NCBI GenBank assembly: GCA_024628785.1
Contig: CP102404.1
Span: 1-64,000 of the forward strand
Reading direction: 5' to 3'
Length of the DNA stretch: 64,000 nt
Origin: Fusobacteria bacterium ZRK30
GTDB lineage: Bacteria; Fusobacteriota; Fusobacteriia; Fusobacteriales; Fusobacteriaceae
Shown: positions 26,766 through 35,707 of the stretch, in pieces
Position numbering within the stretch: the first letter of the stretch is position 1
How the letters are laid out: every line of letters starts with the position of its first letter
Notes under the pieces: model-generated
Told to the model about the DNA's origin: nothing
What the model saw: the letters and a program-made list of their open reading frames with translations, nothing else
Database searches by the model: none
Translations under genes and position numbers: made by a program

Positions 26766-27047
26766 TTATCTATATAGACAAAGATAAGAAATTTCATCCT
26801 CTACTTTTACTAAAAATGAACTATCTGCCTCCACTTCAAAGGTATTTCCTGCTTCTACTTCCTCCCAGTTTTCATTTCCAGGTAACTTTACCGTCATCTT
26901 GCCACAAGTTACAGTCATGTATTCCTTCTTCGAAGTTCCGAACTTATATTCGCCGGGAGCCATAACTCCTATTGTTGCTGGACCTTCACTATTTTCAAAA
27001 CTAAGAGATTTTACCTTCCCATCAAAATATTCATTTGTATTAAACAT
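26766..27047 (-). CDS. ppnP: Pyrimidine/purine nucleoside phosphorylase PpnP
   Basis: The 93-residue cupin matches PpnP (formerly DUF1255) throughout: [15 protein letters not shown], then the family core [18 protein letters not shown], '[11 protein letters not shown]', and the ending YLCLYR. The enzyme phosphorolyses several nucleosides to base and ribose-1-phosphate. It thus links nucleoside salvage to the purine island upstream, though it lies in the peptide/proline module. Start behind AAGGGGGAAGG; 20 bp after proC, so probably co-transcribed. Confidence 0.95.
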   Translation of the reverse strand: MFNTNEYFDGKVKSLSFENSEGPATIGVMAPGEYKFGTSKKEYMTVTCGKMTVKLPGNENWEEVEAGNTFEVEADSSFLVKVEDEISYLCLYR

Positions 27048-27066
27048 TAACCTTCCCCCTTATTGT

Positions 27067-27870
27067 CTATTTAGACATTTTTTTTGATTTTTCTGTACAG
27101 CTTCTCATAGCTGTAATTACTGCATCTCTAAGACCTTTTTTCTCCAAAGTAGTTACTGCCTCTATCGTTGTTCCCCCTGGAGAACACACCATGTCTTTAA
27201 GCTGACCAGGATGCATTCCAGTTTCCATTACCATTTTAGCCGCTCCTAATACTGTTTGAGCTGCCATTTTATAAGCTTTATCCCTTGGCATACCATCAAG
27301 GACTGCCCCGTCAGCCATAGCTTCTATGAACATATAGACATAAGCTGGTGCAGATCCGCTTACAGAGGTAACTACATCCATAAGTTTTTCTTCCACAATC
27401 TCGGTACTTCCAAAACTTTCAAATACTCTTATTATCTCTTCTAATTCCTGTGTTCCTGTTAACTTGTTGGGAACCATAGAAGACATTCCCTCTCCCACTA
27501 GAGCAGGAGTATTAGGCATAACTCTAACCACCTTTATATTTTTTCCAAAAGCTGTTTCAGTGCTTTCTATACTCTTTCCTGCGGCTATGGTTACAATGAT
27601 AACATCGTTTTTAACTGTGTCTTTTATCTGTGAAATAACTAAGTCGTATAGATTAGGTTTTACAGCAAGTACCAGTATATCGCTTCCCTTTGCTACTTCT
27701 AAATTATCGGTAGTTGTAGTAACTCCGTATTTATCAGCTACACTTTCTAAACTTTTTTTGTTAAGGTCAGATACAAGGATATTTTTCCCTTGGAATATCT
27801 CTGCATTTACTACCCCGCCAATCATTGCCTGTGACATATTCCCACAGCCTATAAAACCTATTTTTTTCAT
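27067..27870 (-). CDS. proC: Pyrroline-5-carboxylate reductase
   Basis: The 267-residue protein has the Rossmann motif GFIGCGNMSQAMIGG (residues 5-19), the 'VLAVKPNLY' strand, VRVMPNTPALVGEGM near residue 118, and the C-terminal signature 'QLKDMVCSPGGTTIEAVTTLE'. It reduces pyrroline-5-carboxylate to proline with NAD(P)H. It lies 27 bp after hypD in the same direction; HypD makes pyrroline-5-carboxylate from trans-4-hydroxyproline, and this hypD-proC pairing is also known in clostridia. The product proline could serve biosynthesis or Stickland-type reduction. Confidence 0.96.
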   Translation of the reverse strand: MKKIGFIGCGNMSQAMIGGVVNAEIFQGKNILVSDLNKKSLESVADKYGVTTTTDNLEVAKGSDILVLAVKPNLYDLVISQIKDTVKNDVIIVTIAAGKSIESTETAFGKNIKVVRVMPNTPALVGEGMSSMVPNKLTGTQELEEIIRVFESFGSTEIVEEKLMDVVTSVSGSAPAYVYMFIEAMADGAVLDGMPRDKAYKMAAQTVLGAAKMVMETGMHPGQLKDMVCSPGGTTIEAVTTLEKKGLRDAVITAMRSCTEKSKKMSK

Positions 27871-27897
27871 TGTTATCCTCCAATTTTTTTATTTTTT

Positions 27898-30258
27898 CTA
27901 AAATTCCTGTTCCGTTCTCTCTATTATCTCATCCTGAAGTGCTTTATCAAGATTCCAGAAGAAATCACTAAACCCTGCAACCCTTACAATAAGATCCTTA
28001 TACTCTTCAGGATTTTCCTGAGCCTTTAAAAGTATATCCCTGCTGATTATATTAAACTGAATATGGTGGCCGTCTAACTTGAAATACGATCTCACCAGAT
28101 GAGCCAGGTTGTCTATTCCCTGCTCTCCCTCTACCATGGAAGGCGTAAACTTCTGATTAAGAAGTGTTCCTCCTGTTATCAGGTGATTCATTTTAGATGC
28201 CGATTTTATAACTCCTGTAGGTCCTACCCTGTCTACTCCCTTAGATGGTGATATTCCATCTGCCAGAGGTTTATTTGCTTTTCTACCATCTGGAGTGGCT
28301 CCTATTACTGCACCAAAATATACATGACAAGTGGTAGGAAGCATGTTTATTCTGTGTTGTCCGCCGTTACAGTTAGGCCTTCCATTTACCTCATTATAGT
28401 AAGCATAAAATATCTCCTGCATGATGTCATCTGCATAATCATCATCATTCCCGTATTTAGGAGTTTTGTTGACAACCAGATGAAAGATTTCTTCATGCCC
28501 CTCAAAATTATCTTTCGCAGCTTCCAATAATTCCTTCATCGACATCCTTTCTTTATCAAAAACATTGTATTTAATGGATGTCATCATATCTGCAATATTA
28601 CCTATACCTACTCCCTGGATATACGATGTGTTGTATCTTGCTCCCCCTGCATTATAGTCTTTTCCCTTCGTAATACAGTCATCTATGATTACAGACAGAA
28701 ATGGTACAGGCATCCTTGTTGCATACAATCTTTCAATTATCCTGTTTCCTTTCACCTTAATATCAATAAAGTGCTTTAATTGCTTTTTATAAGCTTCAAA
28801 CAGCTCTTCATAAGTAGAAAAAGTTTCCGGATTTCCTGTTTCTATTCCCAGTTTTTTCCCGCTCTGAGGATCGATTCCATTGTGAAGAGTTATTTCTAGT
28901 ATCTTAGGAAGATTCATATACCCTGTAAGAATATAAGCTTCCTTACCAAAAGCTCCAGTTTCTATACACCCGCTGTTTCCACCGCATCTGGCATCCTCTA
29001 TTGTTTTTCCTGCAATAAGCATCTCCTGAATTACAGCGTCTGTATTATAAAGTGCAGGCTGTCCCCACCCTTTTCTTACTACTTCTAAAGATTTTTTTAA
29101 AAAAGCCTGGGGAGTTTTTTTACTTATGTGAACATTTGAGCTTGGCTGCAATAACTTCAATTCATCCATTACCTGTAGTATGATATAACTTACTTCATTG
29201 ACACCATCCGATCCGTCTGGCTGAACCCCGCCTGTATTAAGATTAGCAAAATCTGTGTATGTCCCGCTCTCTTTCAGGGTAATTCCTACTTTAGGAGGTG
29301 CCGGCTGGTTATTAAACTTTATCCATAGACACTGCAGCAGTTCCTTGGCTTTTTCAGGATCCATCGTTCCTTCATCTACTCCCTTTGTATAAAATGAGTT
29401 TAAGTGCTGGTCCAGTCTTCCTGGAGAAAATGAATCCCAAGGATTTAACTCACTGATTACACACAGGTGGATAAACCAGTACATCTGGATAGCTTCTTCA
29501 AATGTCTCTGGAGCGTGAGCAGGTACTCTGCTACATCTCTTTGAGATATCTAAAAGTTCCTCTTTTCTTGCAGGATCGCTTTCCTTCTCTGCCATCTCCC
29601 TGGCAAGTTTTGAATAACGTTCTCCTAATATCATTACCGCGTCACATGCTATGCTCATTCCCTCTAATTGATGCTTTCTGTCCAAGGCTTTTTCGTCAGT
29701 GTGGAAATCCAAAGAGTCTATGGCTTTTTGTATGTCGACTTTAAAATCTAAAAATCCCTTTGTGTATATTTTTCCGTCTGCCACTGTGTGCCCTGGTCCT
29801 CTCTGCTCCATAAATTCAGTGAAGATTCCTGCCTGATAGCAAGAGTTCCATTCATCTGTTACATTATTCAATATAGAGTGACGCATAGATCTTTTTTCCC
29901 AGTGAGGAATTATTTGTTCTCTTTGGATATCCTTTGCCTCTTCAGATACCTTAAAAGATATCTTCTCTCTCTGATTCATAACCTCAAAATCATCTATAGT
30001 ATGACAGCATAGTTCTGGATAAGTAGGAGTAACTGCCGGTTTTTCCCCTCTTTCTCCTACAATTAACTCGCCTTCATTTATACACAGTTCTTTTTTACTC
30101 ATTAACTCCTTTAACACTAGGGCTCTTAGTACTGGTGTGGAGACACTTCCTTCATGTTTTTTATAAACCTCATCTACTATGATTGCTCTTTCCATTGATA
30201 TTCTAGGCACTGCTTCTACACTTTGCTTTCTAAGTTTTTTTATTCTCTCTGTCATCAT
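27898..30258 (-). CDS. hypD: trans-4-Hydroxy-L-proline dehydratase (glycyl radical enzyme)
   Basis: This 786-residue glycyl radical enzyme has the active-site GCIETG (Cys431, Glu433) followed by AFGKEAYILTGYMNLPKI, a stretch shared with clostridial HypD. The glycyl radical motif is RVAGFSD (Gly762) near the C-terminus. It dehydrates trans-4-hydroxyproline to pyrroline-5-carboxylate. The adjacent dedicated activase and the downstream proC support this over glycerol or propanediol dehydratases of the same superfamily. The enzyme is oxygen-sensitive, so the host is anaerobic. It starts two bases after the activase stop. Confidence 0.93.
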   Translation of the reverse strand: MMTERIKKLRKQSVEAVPRISMERAIIVDEVYKKHEGSVSTPVLRALVLKELMSKKELCINEGELIVGERGEKPAVTPTYPELCCHTIDDFEVMNQREKISFKVSEEAKDIQREQIIPHWEKRSMRHSILNNVTDEWNSCYQAGIFTEFMEQRGPGHTVADGKIYTKGFLDFKVDIQKAIDSLDFHTDEKALDRKHQLEGMSIACDAVMILGERYSKLAREMAEKESDPARKEELLDISKRCSRVPAHAPETFEEAIQMYWFIHLCVISELNPWDSFSPGRLDQHLNSFYTKGVDEGTMDPEKAKELLQCLWIKFNNQPAPPKVGITLKESGTYTDFANLNTGGVQPDGSDGVNEVSYIILQVMDELKLLQPSSNVHISKKTPQAFLKKSLEVVRKGWGQPALYNTDAVIQEMLIAGKTIEDARCGGNSGCIETGAFGKEAYILTGYMNLPKILEITLHNGIDPQSGKKLGIETGNPETFSTYEELFEAYKKQLKHFIDIKVKGNRIIERLYATRMPVPFLSVIIDDCITKGKDYNAGGARYNTSYIQGVGIGNIADMMTSIKYNVFDKERMSMKELLEAAKDNFEGHEEIFHLVVNKTPKYGNDDDYADDIMQEIFYAYYNEVNGRPNCNGGQHRINMLPTTCHVYFGAVIGATPDGRKANKPLADGISPSKGVDRVGPTGVIKSASKMNHLITGGTLLNQKFTPSMVEGEQGIDNLAHLVRSYFKLDGHHIQFNIISRDILLKAQENPEEYKDLIVRVAGFSDFFWNLDKALQDEIIERTEQEF

Positions 30259-30260
30259 AA

Positions 30261-31160
30261 TTATCCCCCCACTTTTACTTTTATTCCTGCTGTTTTAAAT
30301 TTTTCTGCTATTTTTTTCATCTCATTATCAGATGGTTTTTCTTCCCCTGTTAATTTGTATTCTTTGTCTAATTTTTCATATTTATCCATACCTAATTTAT
30401 GATATGGAAGCAGGTTCACCTGAAGTATATTAAGTTTTGATAAAAACTTCACACAATTATCCACATGTTCACTGTCATCATTTATACCTTTTATAATTGG
30501 CATCCTCACATATATATTCTTACCCAGGCTGGATAATTTTTTTAAATTTTCTAATATCAGTTTATTGGATACCCCGGTATATTTAATATGTTTTTCATCA
30601 TCAAATATCTTTAAATCATATAAAAATAGGTCTACCTTATCATGGATCTTCTCTATTTTTTCCCAGTCCGAATAACCACAGGTATCAAGAGTAGTATTAA
30701 TGTTGAAGTTTTTACATCTCTTTAAAACTTCATTTAAAAATTCTCCCTGCATTAAAGGTTCTCCTCCTGAAAAAGTTACTCCTCCTCCTGATTCTTCGTA
30801 AAATGGGATATCTTTTTTTATGTGAACCATCAGTTCATTTACATGAACTTCTTTCCCTACATGTTCTTTAGCTTCGCTTATACAAAATTCAGCACACCTG
30901 CCACAAGATTTACATTTTTCCAGTTCTACAAAGGGGTTTCCATCCTTTAGCTTTATAGCTTCCTCTCTGCATATCTTTATACATCTTCCGCAATTTGTAC
31001 ACTTGTCTTTACAAGACATAATTTCTTCTTTTAAACTTATATTTTCTGGGTTATGACACCACCAGCACTTTAACGGACATCCTTTAAAAAATATAGTAGT
31101 CCTTATACCGGGCCCGTCATGAACTGAATATCTTTGAACATTTACAATTGTCCCTTTCAT
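30261..31160 (-). CDS. Glycyl-radical-enzyme activating enzyme (HypD activase)
   Basis: This 299-residue radical-SAM protein has C28-x3-C32-x2-C35 (CPLKCWWC) after the usual 'VHDGPGIRTTIFFKG'. A ferredoxin-like insert holds two CxxCxxCxxxC groups (residues about 50-105: CTNCGRCIKIC and CKSCGRCAEFC), and 'SGGVTFSGGEPLMQ' is the SAM-binding GGE strand. It cleaves SAM to place the radical on Gly762 of HypD. As first gene of the minus-strand operon it lies behind paired AAAC-N5-GTTT sites. Length and domain order are normal for the class. Confidence 0.94.
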   Translation of the reverse strand: MKGTIVNVQRYSVHDGPGIRTTIFFKGCPLKCWWCHNPENISLKEEIMSCKDKCTNCGRCIKICREEAIKLKDGNPFVELEKCKSCGRCAEFCISEAKEHVGKEVHVNELMVHIKKDIPFYEESGGGVTFSGGEPLMQGEFLNEVLKRCKNFNINTTLDTCGYSDWEKIEKIHDKVDLFLYDLKIFDDEKHIKYTGVSNKLILENLKKLSSLGKNIYVRMPIIKGINDDSEHVDNCVKFLSKLNILQVNLLPYHKLGMDKYEKLDKEYKLTGEEKPSDNEMKKIAEKFKTAGIKVKVGG

Positions 31161-31266
31161 TTTTCCTCCCTTTTCAGAAGTAATAATTTTATCTGTTTTA
31201 TTTTTATTTTATACCGAGAGTATATAACATTTTTTTCACTAAGTCTAGACTAATTTTTATATTTAT

Positions 31267-31300
31267 AAACATTTTGTTTACAAATATAAACGAAGTGTTT
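31267..31300. promoter_or_regulatory. Two AAAC-N5-GTTT inverted repeats upstream of the hypD operon
   Basis: AAACATTTTGTTT (31267-31279) and AAACGAAGTGTTT (31288-31300) share the same symmetric frame and lie 21 bp apart centre to centre, two helix turns. This looks like a double operator for one dimeric regulator. The XRE-cupin protein encoded next door is a candidate. Confidence 0.55.
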
Positions 31301-31396
31301 GTTTTCAACATTATAAAAGACCTCGATATTCTATGTTTATGTTATAAATTAACAATATTTTGGTGATGCCTTTGCAGGTATAATTTCCTGGATAAC

Positions 31397-31428
31397 AAAA
31401 AAACCTGTTTTAAAAAACAGGTTTTTTT
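31397..31428. terminator. Terminator of the XRE-cupin gene
   Basis: An AAAAAACCTGTTTT arm pairs with AAAACAGGTTTTTT. The T run on the minus strand and the matching A run on the other side allow use in both directions. Confidence 0.8.
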
Positions 31429-31429
31429 A

Positions 31430-32008
31430 TTATTTCTTATAGCCGTTAGGTGTTCCTACAGCTATTATTCTTGTTTTCTTACTCGTATTGTTCCCCCAGT
31501 TATGGAGAGAATCAGAACTATAGTGTGCACTGTCTCCCGGAAATAGAGTTTCTTCCCTGTCATCCATCACAAGGGTAAGAATTCCTTCTAGTACATATAT
31601 GAATTCCTCTCCATCATGGGAATATCCCTTTAATCTTTCCTGTTTCTCCTTTGGCAAAATATCTATCATTCTTGGTACCATATCCTTGTCTGTAAGGTTA
31701 TTACTCAAATGATAGTGGACAAACTGTGAATTAACCAGTTCATAAACTTCCTTTTCATATCCCCGCATTACTACTTTTTTTTCATTTTTTACTTCCACTT
31801 CACGGAAAAAATAAGTAAGTTCCACACCTAGTTCCACTGAAATTCTCTGAAGTACATCCACTGAGATAGTTGTAAGACCTCTTTCCAGCTGGGATAAAAA
31901 TCCTGCAGACAGATCTACTGTTTCTCCCAAAGCCCTTAGTGTCATCCCCTTATTTATTCTGAGCTCTTTTATCTTTTCTCCTATATTTTCACCTATATTC
32001 TCTAACAT
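31430..32008 (-). CDS. XRE-cupin transcriptional regulator
   Basis: The 192-residue protein has an N-terminal XRE helix-turn-helix (residues about 12-66: 'TLRALGETVDLSAGFLSQLER' then GLTTISVDVLQRI) and a C-terminal cupin barrel (residues about 115-185: HDGEEFIYVLEG, LFPGDSAHY, and HNWGN). Such proteins bind small ligands in the cupin pocket and control amine, amino-acid or sulfur metabolism. The location beside the hypD-proC operon suggests a sensor of hydroxyproline, proline or a related amino acid; that is inference. The N-terminus has a GENIGENIGEK repeat, perhaps a disordered tip. Confidence 0.88.
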   Translation of the reverse strand: MLENIGENIGEKIKELRINKGMTLRALGETVDLSAGFLSQLERGLTTISVDVLQRISVELGVELTYFFREVEVKNEKKVVMRGYEKEVYELVNSQFVHYHLSNNLTDKDMVPRMIDILPKEKQERLKGYSHDGEEFIYVLEGILTLVMDDREETLFPGDSAHYSSDSLHNWGNNTSKKTRIIAVGTPNGYKK

Positions 32009-32273
32009 ATATACTCCTTATGGGTCTTTACTCTTTGAAAATAGTATACTCGATATATATACAAAAGTCTAACGTTAAAATGTTAATTCTAATACGGATA
32101 ATCCTTCATTCTCCACAAAATAGGCCGGACCTTACTTAGATTCCCGGCATATACAGCTACACATATATAGAAGATAAATTCAAAGAAAATTCTATATATG
32201 AAAGAGAATATTGGTTGTTAGGAAGATAAAAAAATCATATTTAATTCACATAATAAGATATATTTCTCAGAAC

Positions 32274-32816
32274 CTATAGAAATAGATTAATATATTTCCC
32301 TCCAAAATACCCTGCGACTATAAATTGTCCAATTCCAAGAATAACTCCAAAAAAATTATAGATGAAAAACTTTTTATAATCCATAGCATATACACCGGAA
32401 ATAAATGGGGTAATCCATGAAACAGGCCCCATAAACCTTGCTAAAAATACACTGACAGGTCCTGTTTTCATAAAATATGTGACACCTCTATCATAATTTT
32501 TTTTATTTATAAATTTTTTGAAAAACCTATATTGAGAAAAAGTTTCGTAAAGTTTCATCCCATATTTCCTTCCGATAAAGTAGCTGATATTATCCCCTAT
32601 AATTCCGCCTAAATATAATACTACTATGACTTTTCCTATATCTAATCTCCCTGTGCTGGCTAAAATACTTCCAGCCAGAAAAAATATCTCCCCAAAGAAT
32701 AAAAACGAAAGACCTATAATAGTTTCAATCATGGAACCCATAAATAATATTAAGTAAGCTATACCTTGGTATCTCAGCAAAATTTCTATAAATTTATCAA
32801 CTTCTGTTATATTCAT
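32274..32816 (-). CDS. DedA-family membrane protein (VTT domain)
   Basis: The 180-residue membrane protein has the DedA features: 'FFGEIFFLAGSILAST' near residue 40, GDNISYFIGRKYG near residue 75 and the FLARFMGPVSWITPFISG arginine segment near residue 125. DedA proteins are thought to flip phospholipids or undecaprenyl phosphate. Its ATG overlaps the stop of the upstream glycosyltransferase gene (ATGA), implying a coupled role in moving a lipid-linked product or carrier. Confidence 0.88.
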   Translation of the reverse strand: MNITEVDKFIEILLRYQGIAYLILFMGSMIETIIGLSFLFFGEIFFLAGSILASTGRLDIGKVIVVLYLGGIIGDNISYFIGRKYGMKLYETFSQYRFFKKFINKKNYDRGVTYFMKTGPVSVFLARFMGPVSWITPFISGVYAMDYKKFFIYNFFGVILGIGQFIVAGYFGGKYINLFL

Positions 32817-34618
32817 AAATTTCTCACAACCTTATATTTTTTATTTCTTTTTATTTTTTTAGGTAGTACACTCTGCAATATCCATAAGCAGGTTAAGGTT
32901 AGATAACCATATTTTTCAAATCTTCTCGTAGAGGTATAAACATCTTTAGTTTTAAAGAAAAAGAACTCCCCGTATTTTTTCATATCTCTTATAAATTTTA
33001 AATCTTCTGAATAATGTAATTCCTCATCATAGTCCACTTCCCTAGAAAAATTAGTCTTTGCAATTTGGATGGAATATGAGGTATTTGAAACAGAATGACA
33101 AACATCATAAATTTTAAACCACAGCTTTGAATAAAAAGAATCACTGTCCCAGGGTAAAATCGAACAAGTTCCCACTGTAAAATCTTTATTTTCATTTTTA
33201 TTTAGATAATTATTCAACTCCCTTAAGAAAGGTGGTTCAATTATACTGTCTGCATCCAAAAAGATGGTCCAATCAGATCTCTCACTGACCAGGTTCTTCC
33301 CTAAATTTTTAGCTATAGAAACTCCTGTTTCACTTTGATAAACTTTTAAGTTAGAAATATATTCTTTGCATTTCAATGCTATTTTATATGTCCTGTCACA
33401 GGATCCATTTTCAATCAAAATAATTTCAAAGTCTTCTGTAGAATAGTTCAATTTAGATAAATTTCTCATTGTATCTTCTAGAAATGCCTCCTCATTATGA
33501 GCCGGGATTACAATGGAAAAGAAATTTTTCTTTATATAGGGGTCTATACTCCTCCTTATCGTTCTTAAAGAATCAACAGTTTTCTTATTATTTATAATTT
33601 TTTTAGTCTTAACAATTTTATTGACCAGAGTATTTAAATTAATTTTTTTATTACTGTTTTCTATAACAAAATGATCATTAAGTTTATTAGAACGGGCTAA
33701 ATATTCCTGTTCTTCCTGGTTGGGTGTAGGAAATAAGATTGCATTTTTTTCTAACTCTGCCAAATCCATAATAGTCGTATAGCCACTTCTAGACACAATA
33801 ACTTTTGACCTATTGAAAAGTTCATTTCTCAATTTCCCTGTAACCGATGGATATATCTTAATATTAAACTCATCCATCTCCTTAATTTCATTGGAAGTCA
33901 TGTCCCCTAAAATAAACACTTTTTTCCCGCCTAATAATTTTGATTCCTCTATGAGGTTTGAAATAAAACTATTTTTATTGTCCCTTAAATAACCGCTGAT
34001 AATAAATAAATAATCTATATCACATTTTAAATTATCCTTTTTATATGAGGATAATATCCCGATAAATTCATGATTTAGATTTTTTAAAGATCTTGTATGG
34101 GATAATTCACCTGCGAGAGAGTCTTTTTCTTGAAAAAAATCCGGGATGAATAACTTATCAAATTTTTTGATATAACGATAATTAATCCAATCTACTAATG
34201 ACTGAAGAAATGATAAATATTTTGGTAAAATCAATGAAATTTGATGGGATAATAAAAAGGATGGAATTTTCTTGGAATTAAATCCATATCGTCCATCAGA
34301 AAATATAAAATCATATTCACCCTCTATTGTTTTGACATAAGCGGCCTCTTTCTTTATAAGGAAATTAGTTTTAATAAAATCTATAATCAAATTAAAATAA
34401 ACCGCTATCCCCTTTCCCCTGCCAAATTTTGGATAATCCTCCATAGAGATAAACTCAATATTATTCTCCTCAGAAAACTCTGCTTCTAAAAAATTAAGGG
34501 CATTGCCGTATGAAACTATTGTAATAAAGTTATCCTCCTTTAAATCATTGATTATAGACAAAGTTCTAGTTGCATGACCCAATCCTAAAGAACTTATGGT
34601 AAATAATATTTTTTTCAT
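32813..34618 (-). CDS. Two-domain glycosyltransferase (GT-B/MurG-like plus GT2)
   Basis: The 601-residue protein joins two transferases. Residues 1-330 have the MurG-like GT-B start (ISSLGLGHATRTLSI) and its nucleotide-sugar site (VSRSGYTTIMDLAELEKNAILFPTPNQEEQEYLA). Residues from about 366 are a family 2 GT-A domain (FFSIVIPAHNEEAFLEDTM, then ENGSCDRTY and LDADS). No membrane anchor is evident. The fusion suggests two consecutive sugar additions to one acceptor, likely a glycolipid or wall polymer. Direct repeats like those near the two-component system lie upstream at 34691-34712. Confidence 0.82.
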   Translation of the reverse strand: MKKILFTISSLGLGHATRTLSIINDLKEDNFITIVSYGNALNFLEAEFSEENNIEFISMEDYPKFGRGKGIAVYFNLIIDFIKTNFLIKKEAAYVKTIEGEYDFIFSDGRYGFNSKKIPSFLLSHQISLILPKYLSFLQSLVDWINYRYIKKFDKLFIPDFFQEKDSLAGELSHTRSLKNLNHEFIGILSSYKKDNLKCDIDYLFIISGYLRDNKNSFISNLIEESKLLGGKKVFILGDMTSNEIKEMDEFNIKIYPSVTGKLRNELFNRSKVIVSRSGYTTIMDLAELEKNAILFPTPNQEEQEYLARSNKLNDHFVIENSNKKINLNTLVNKIVKTKKIINNKKTVDSLRTIRRSIDPYIKKNFFSIVIPAHNEEAFLEDTMRNLSKLNYSTEDFEIILIENGSCDRTYKIALKCKEYISNLKVYQSETGVSIAKNLGKNLVSERSDWTIFLDADSIIEPPFLRELNNYLNKNENKDFTVGTCSILPWDSDSFYSKLWFKIYDVCHSVSNTSYSIQIAKTNFSREVDYDEELHYSEDLKFIRDMKKYGEFFFFKTKDVYTSTRRFEKYGYLTLTCLWILQSVLPKKIKRNKKYKVVRNL

Positions 34619-34690
34619 TTAATTCTCCTTTTAGTAATTATTTTTATATGAAATTATTATAGAAATGAAATATTATATAAAAATTATACA

Positions 34691-34712
34691 TTTCTTATAA
34701 ATGTCTTATAAT
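34691..34712 (-). promoter_or_regulatory. 11-bp-phased CTTATAA direct repeat before the glycosyltransferase gene
   Basis: TTCTTATAA and GTCTTATAA start 11 bp apart. On the minus strand they sit 11 bp before a TATAAT-type -10 box, where a -35 element would be. Tandem sites with an 11-bp step are typical of OmpR-family regulators. Confidence 0.55.
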
Positions 34713-34731
34713 TAAATTTTATCCATGTCAT

Positions 34732-35367
34732 CTAAACTAAAGTTTTCGCTATTTCAATTAATTCTGACGGGGCTTTTATCAGGTAATTTGGATTATACTC
34801 CCTTAAATGAGATATTGTATTAAACCCCCATCCCACTGAAACAATGTCTACCCCTGCCTTTTTACAGGCATCTATATCCCGTGATTCATCTCCCACGTAG
34901 ATAATGTCATTTAATTTTTCTGATTTCATTATTTTTTTAATAGCCCTGTCCTTACCCAAAGGATTTTTTTCTGCATAGACAAATTCAAATAAATAATCTA
35001 TTTCATAGTGCTTTAAAAAAGATTTAACATTTTTTTTATTGTTTGAAGTCAAAACCCCCATCTTATAACCCATTTTATGAAGTTTATCTAAAGACAATTT
35101 TATATCATCTATAAGCTGGATTTCATCCATTCTTTTAGCCATTTTCCTCTTCAAATGAAACAACAATATTGGTAGTTTAAAAAAACTAATATTGTGCTCC
35201 TTCAATAATTTATGAAAATTGGTCCCCTTTAAAATTTCCATGTTTTTCTCCTCTATTTTTTTACATCTGAATTTAGGTGCTATTTGTTTATTATATATAT
35301 CTACCCCCATCTGTAATGAATCAGCTAGTGTCCCATCAAAATCAAAAATAAATGTAGTTTTTTTCAT
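34732..35367 (-). CDS. HAD-superfamily phosphatase (phosphoglycolate phosphatase-like)
   Basis: The 211-residue protein has the four HAD motifs: FDFDGTLADS (residues 8-17), GVLTSNN near residue 105, the lysine in 'EKNPLGKDRAI' near 135, and GDESRDIDACKKAG near 158. It dephosphorylates a small phosphorylated metabolite; the substrate is not visible. It lies upstream of the glycosyltransferase and has its own copy of the CTTATAA tandem repeat at 35469-35490, so both may answer to the same regulator. Confidence 0.9.
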   Translation of the reverse strand: MKKTTFIFDFDGTLADSLQMGVDIYNKQIAPKFRCKKIEEKNMEILKGTNFHKLLKEHNISFFKLPILLFHLKRKMAKRMDEIQLIDDIKLSLDKLHKMGYKMGVLTSNNKKNVKSFLKHYEIDYLFEFVYAEKNPLGKDRAIKKIMKSEKLNDIIYVGDESRDIDACKKAGVDIVSVGWGFNTISHLREYNPNYLIKAPSELIEIAKTLV

Positions 35368-35468
35368 AGTTCTCCTCCTCTAATATCTATCTTTAAAATT
35401 TTATATTTTTACGATTTATATTTATTTATGGTAATTATAAATATAGAAGGTTATAGAATAGTTAAGCA

Positions 35469-35490
35469 TTTCTTATAAATTTCTTATAAT
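35469..35490 (-). promoter_or_regulatory. 11-bp-phased CTTATAA direct repeat before the HAD gene
   Basis: Two copies of TTTCTTATAA start 11 bp apart. Read on the minus strand they precede TATAAC by 11 bp, the same spacing as at 34691-34712. The site is about 100 bp before the HAD start and 220 bp before the divergent secreted-protein gene. Confidence 0.55.
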
Positions 35491-35707
35491 TATTACTCCT
35501 CTTTACAGCAAAATTTTGAAATTAATTTTATTCTTACTTCTAAGAAACTTGTAAGATTTCTCCAAGAAATAGATAAGTTATCTAAAGTATTATATTAGTA
35601 GATTCAGGGAGACACAGCTTTAAAGCTCTACATCAAAAAAATAATAGGAGATGGTTTAGATGAAAAAAGAGATGAATGAGATAAAAAAACAATGGGAGAT
35701 GATTAGA

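Noticed and set aside
26717-27087. Plus-strand open frames antisense to ppnP and proC
   Set aside because: They lie entirely opposite well-supported genes, have no ribosome sites and show no family features.
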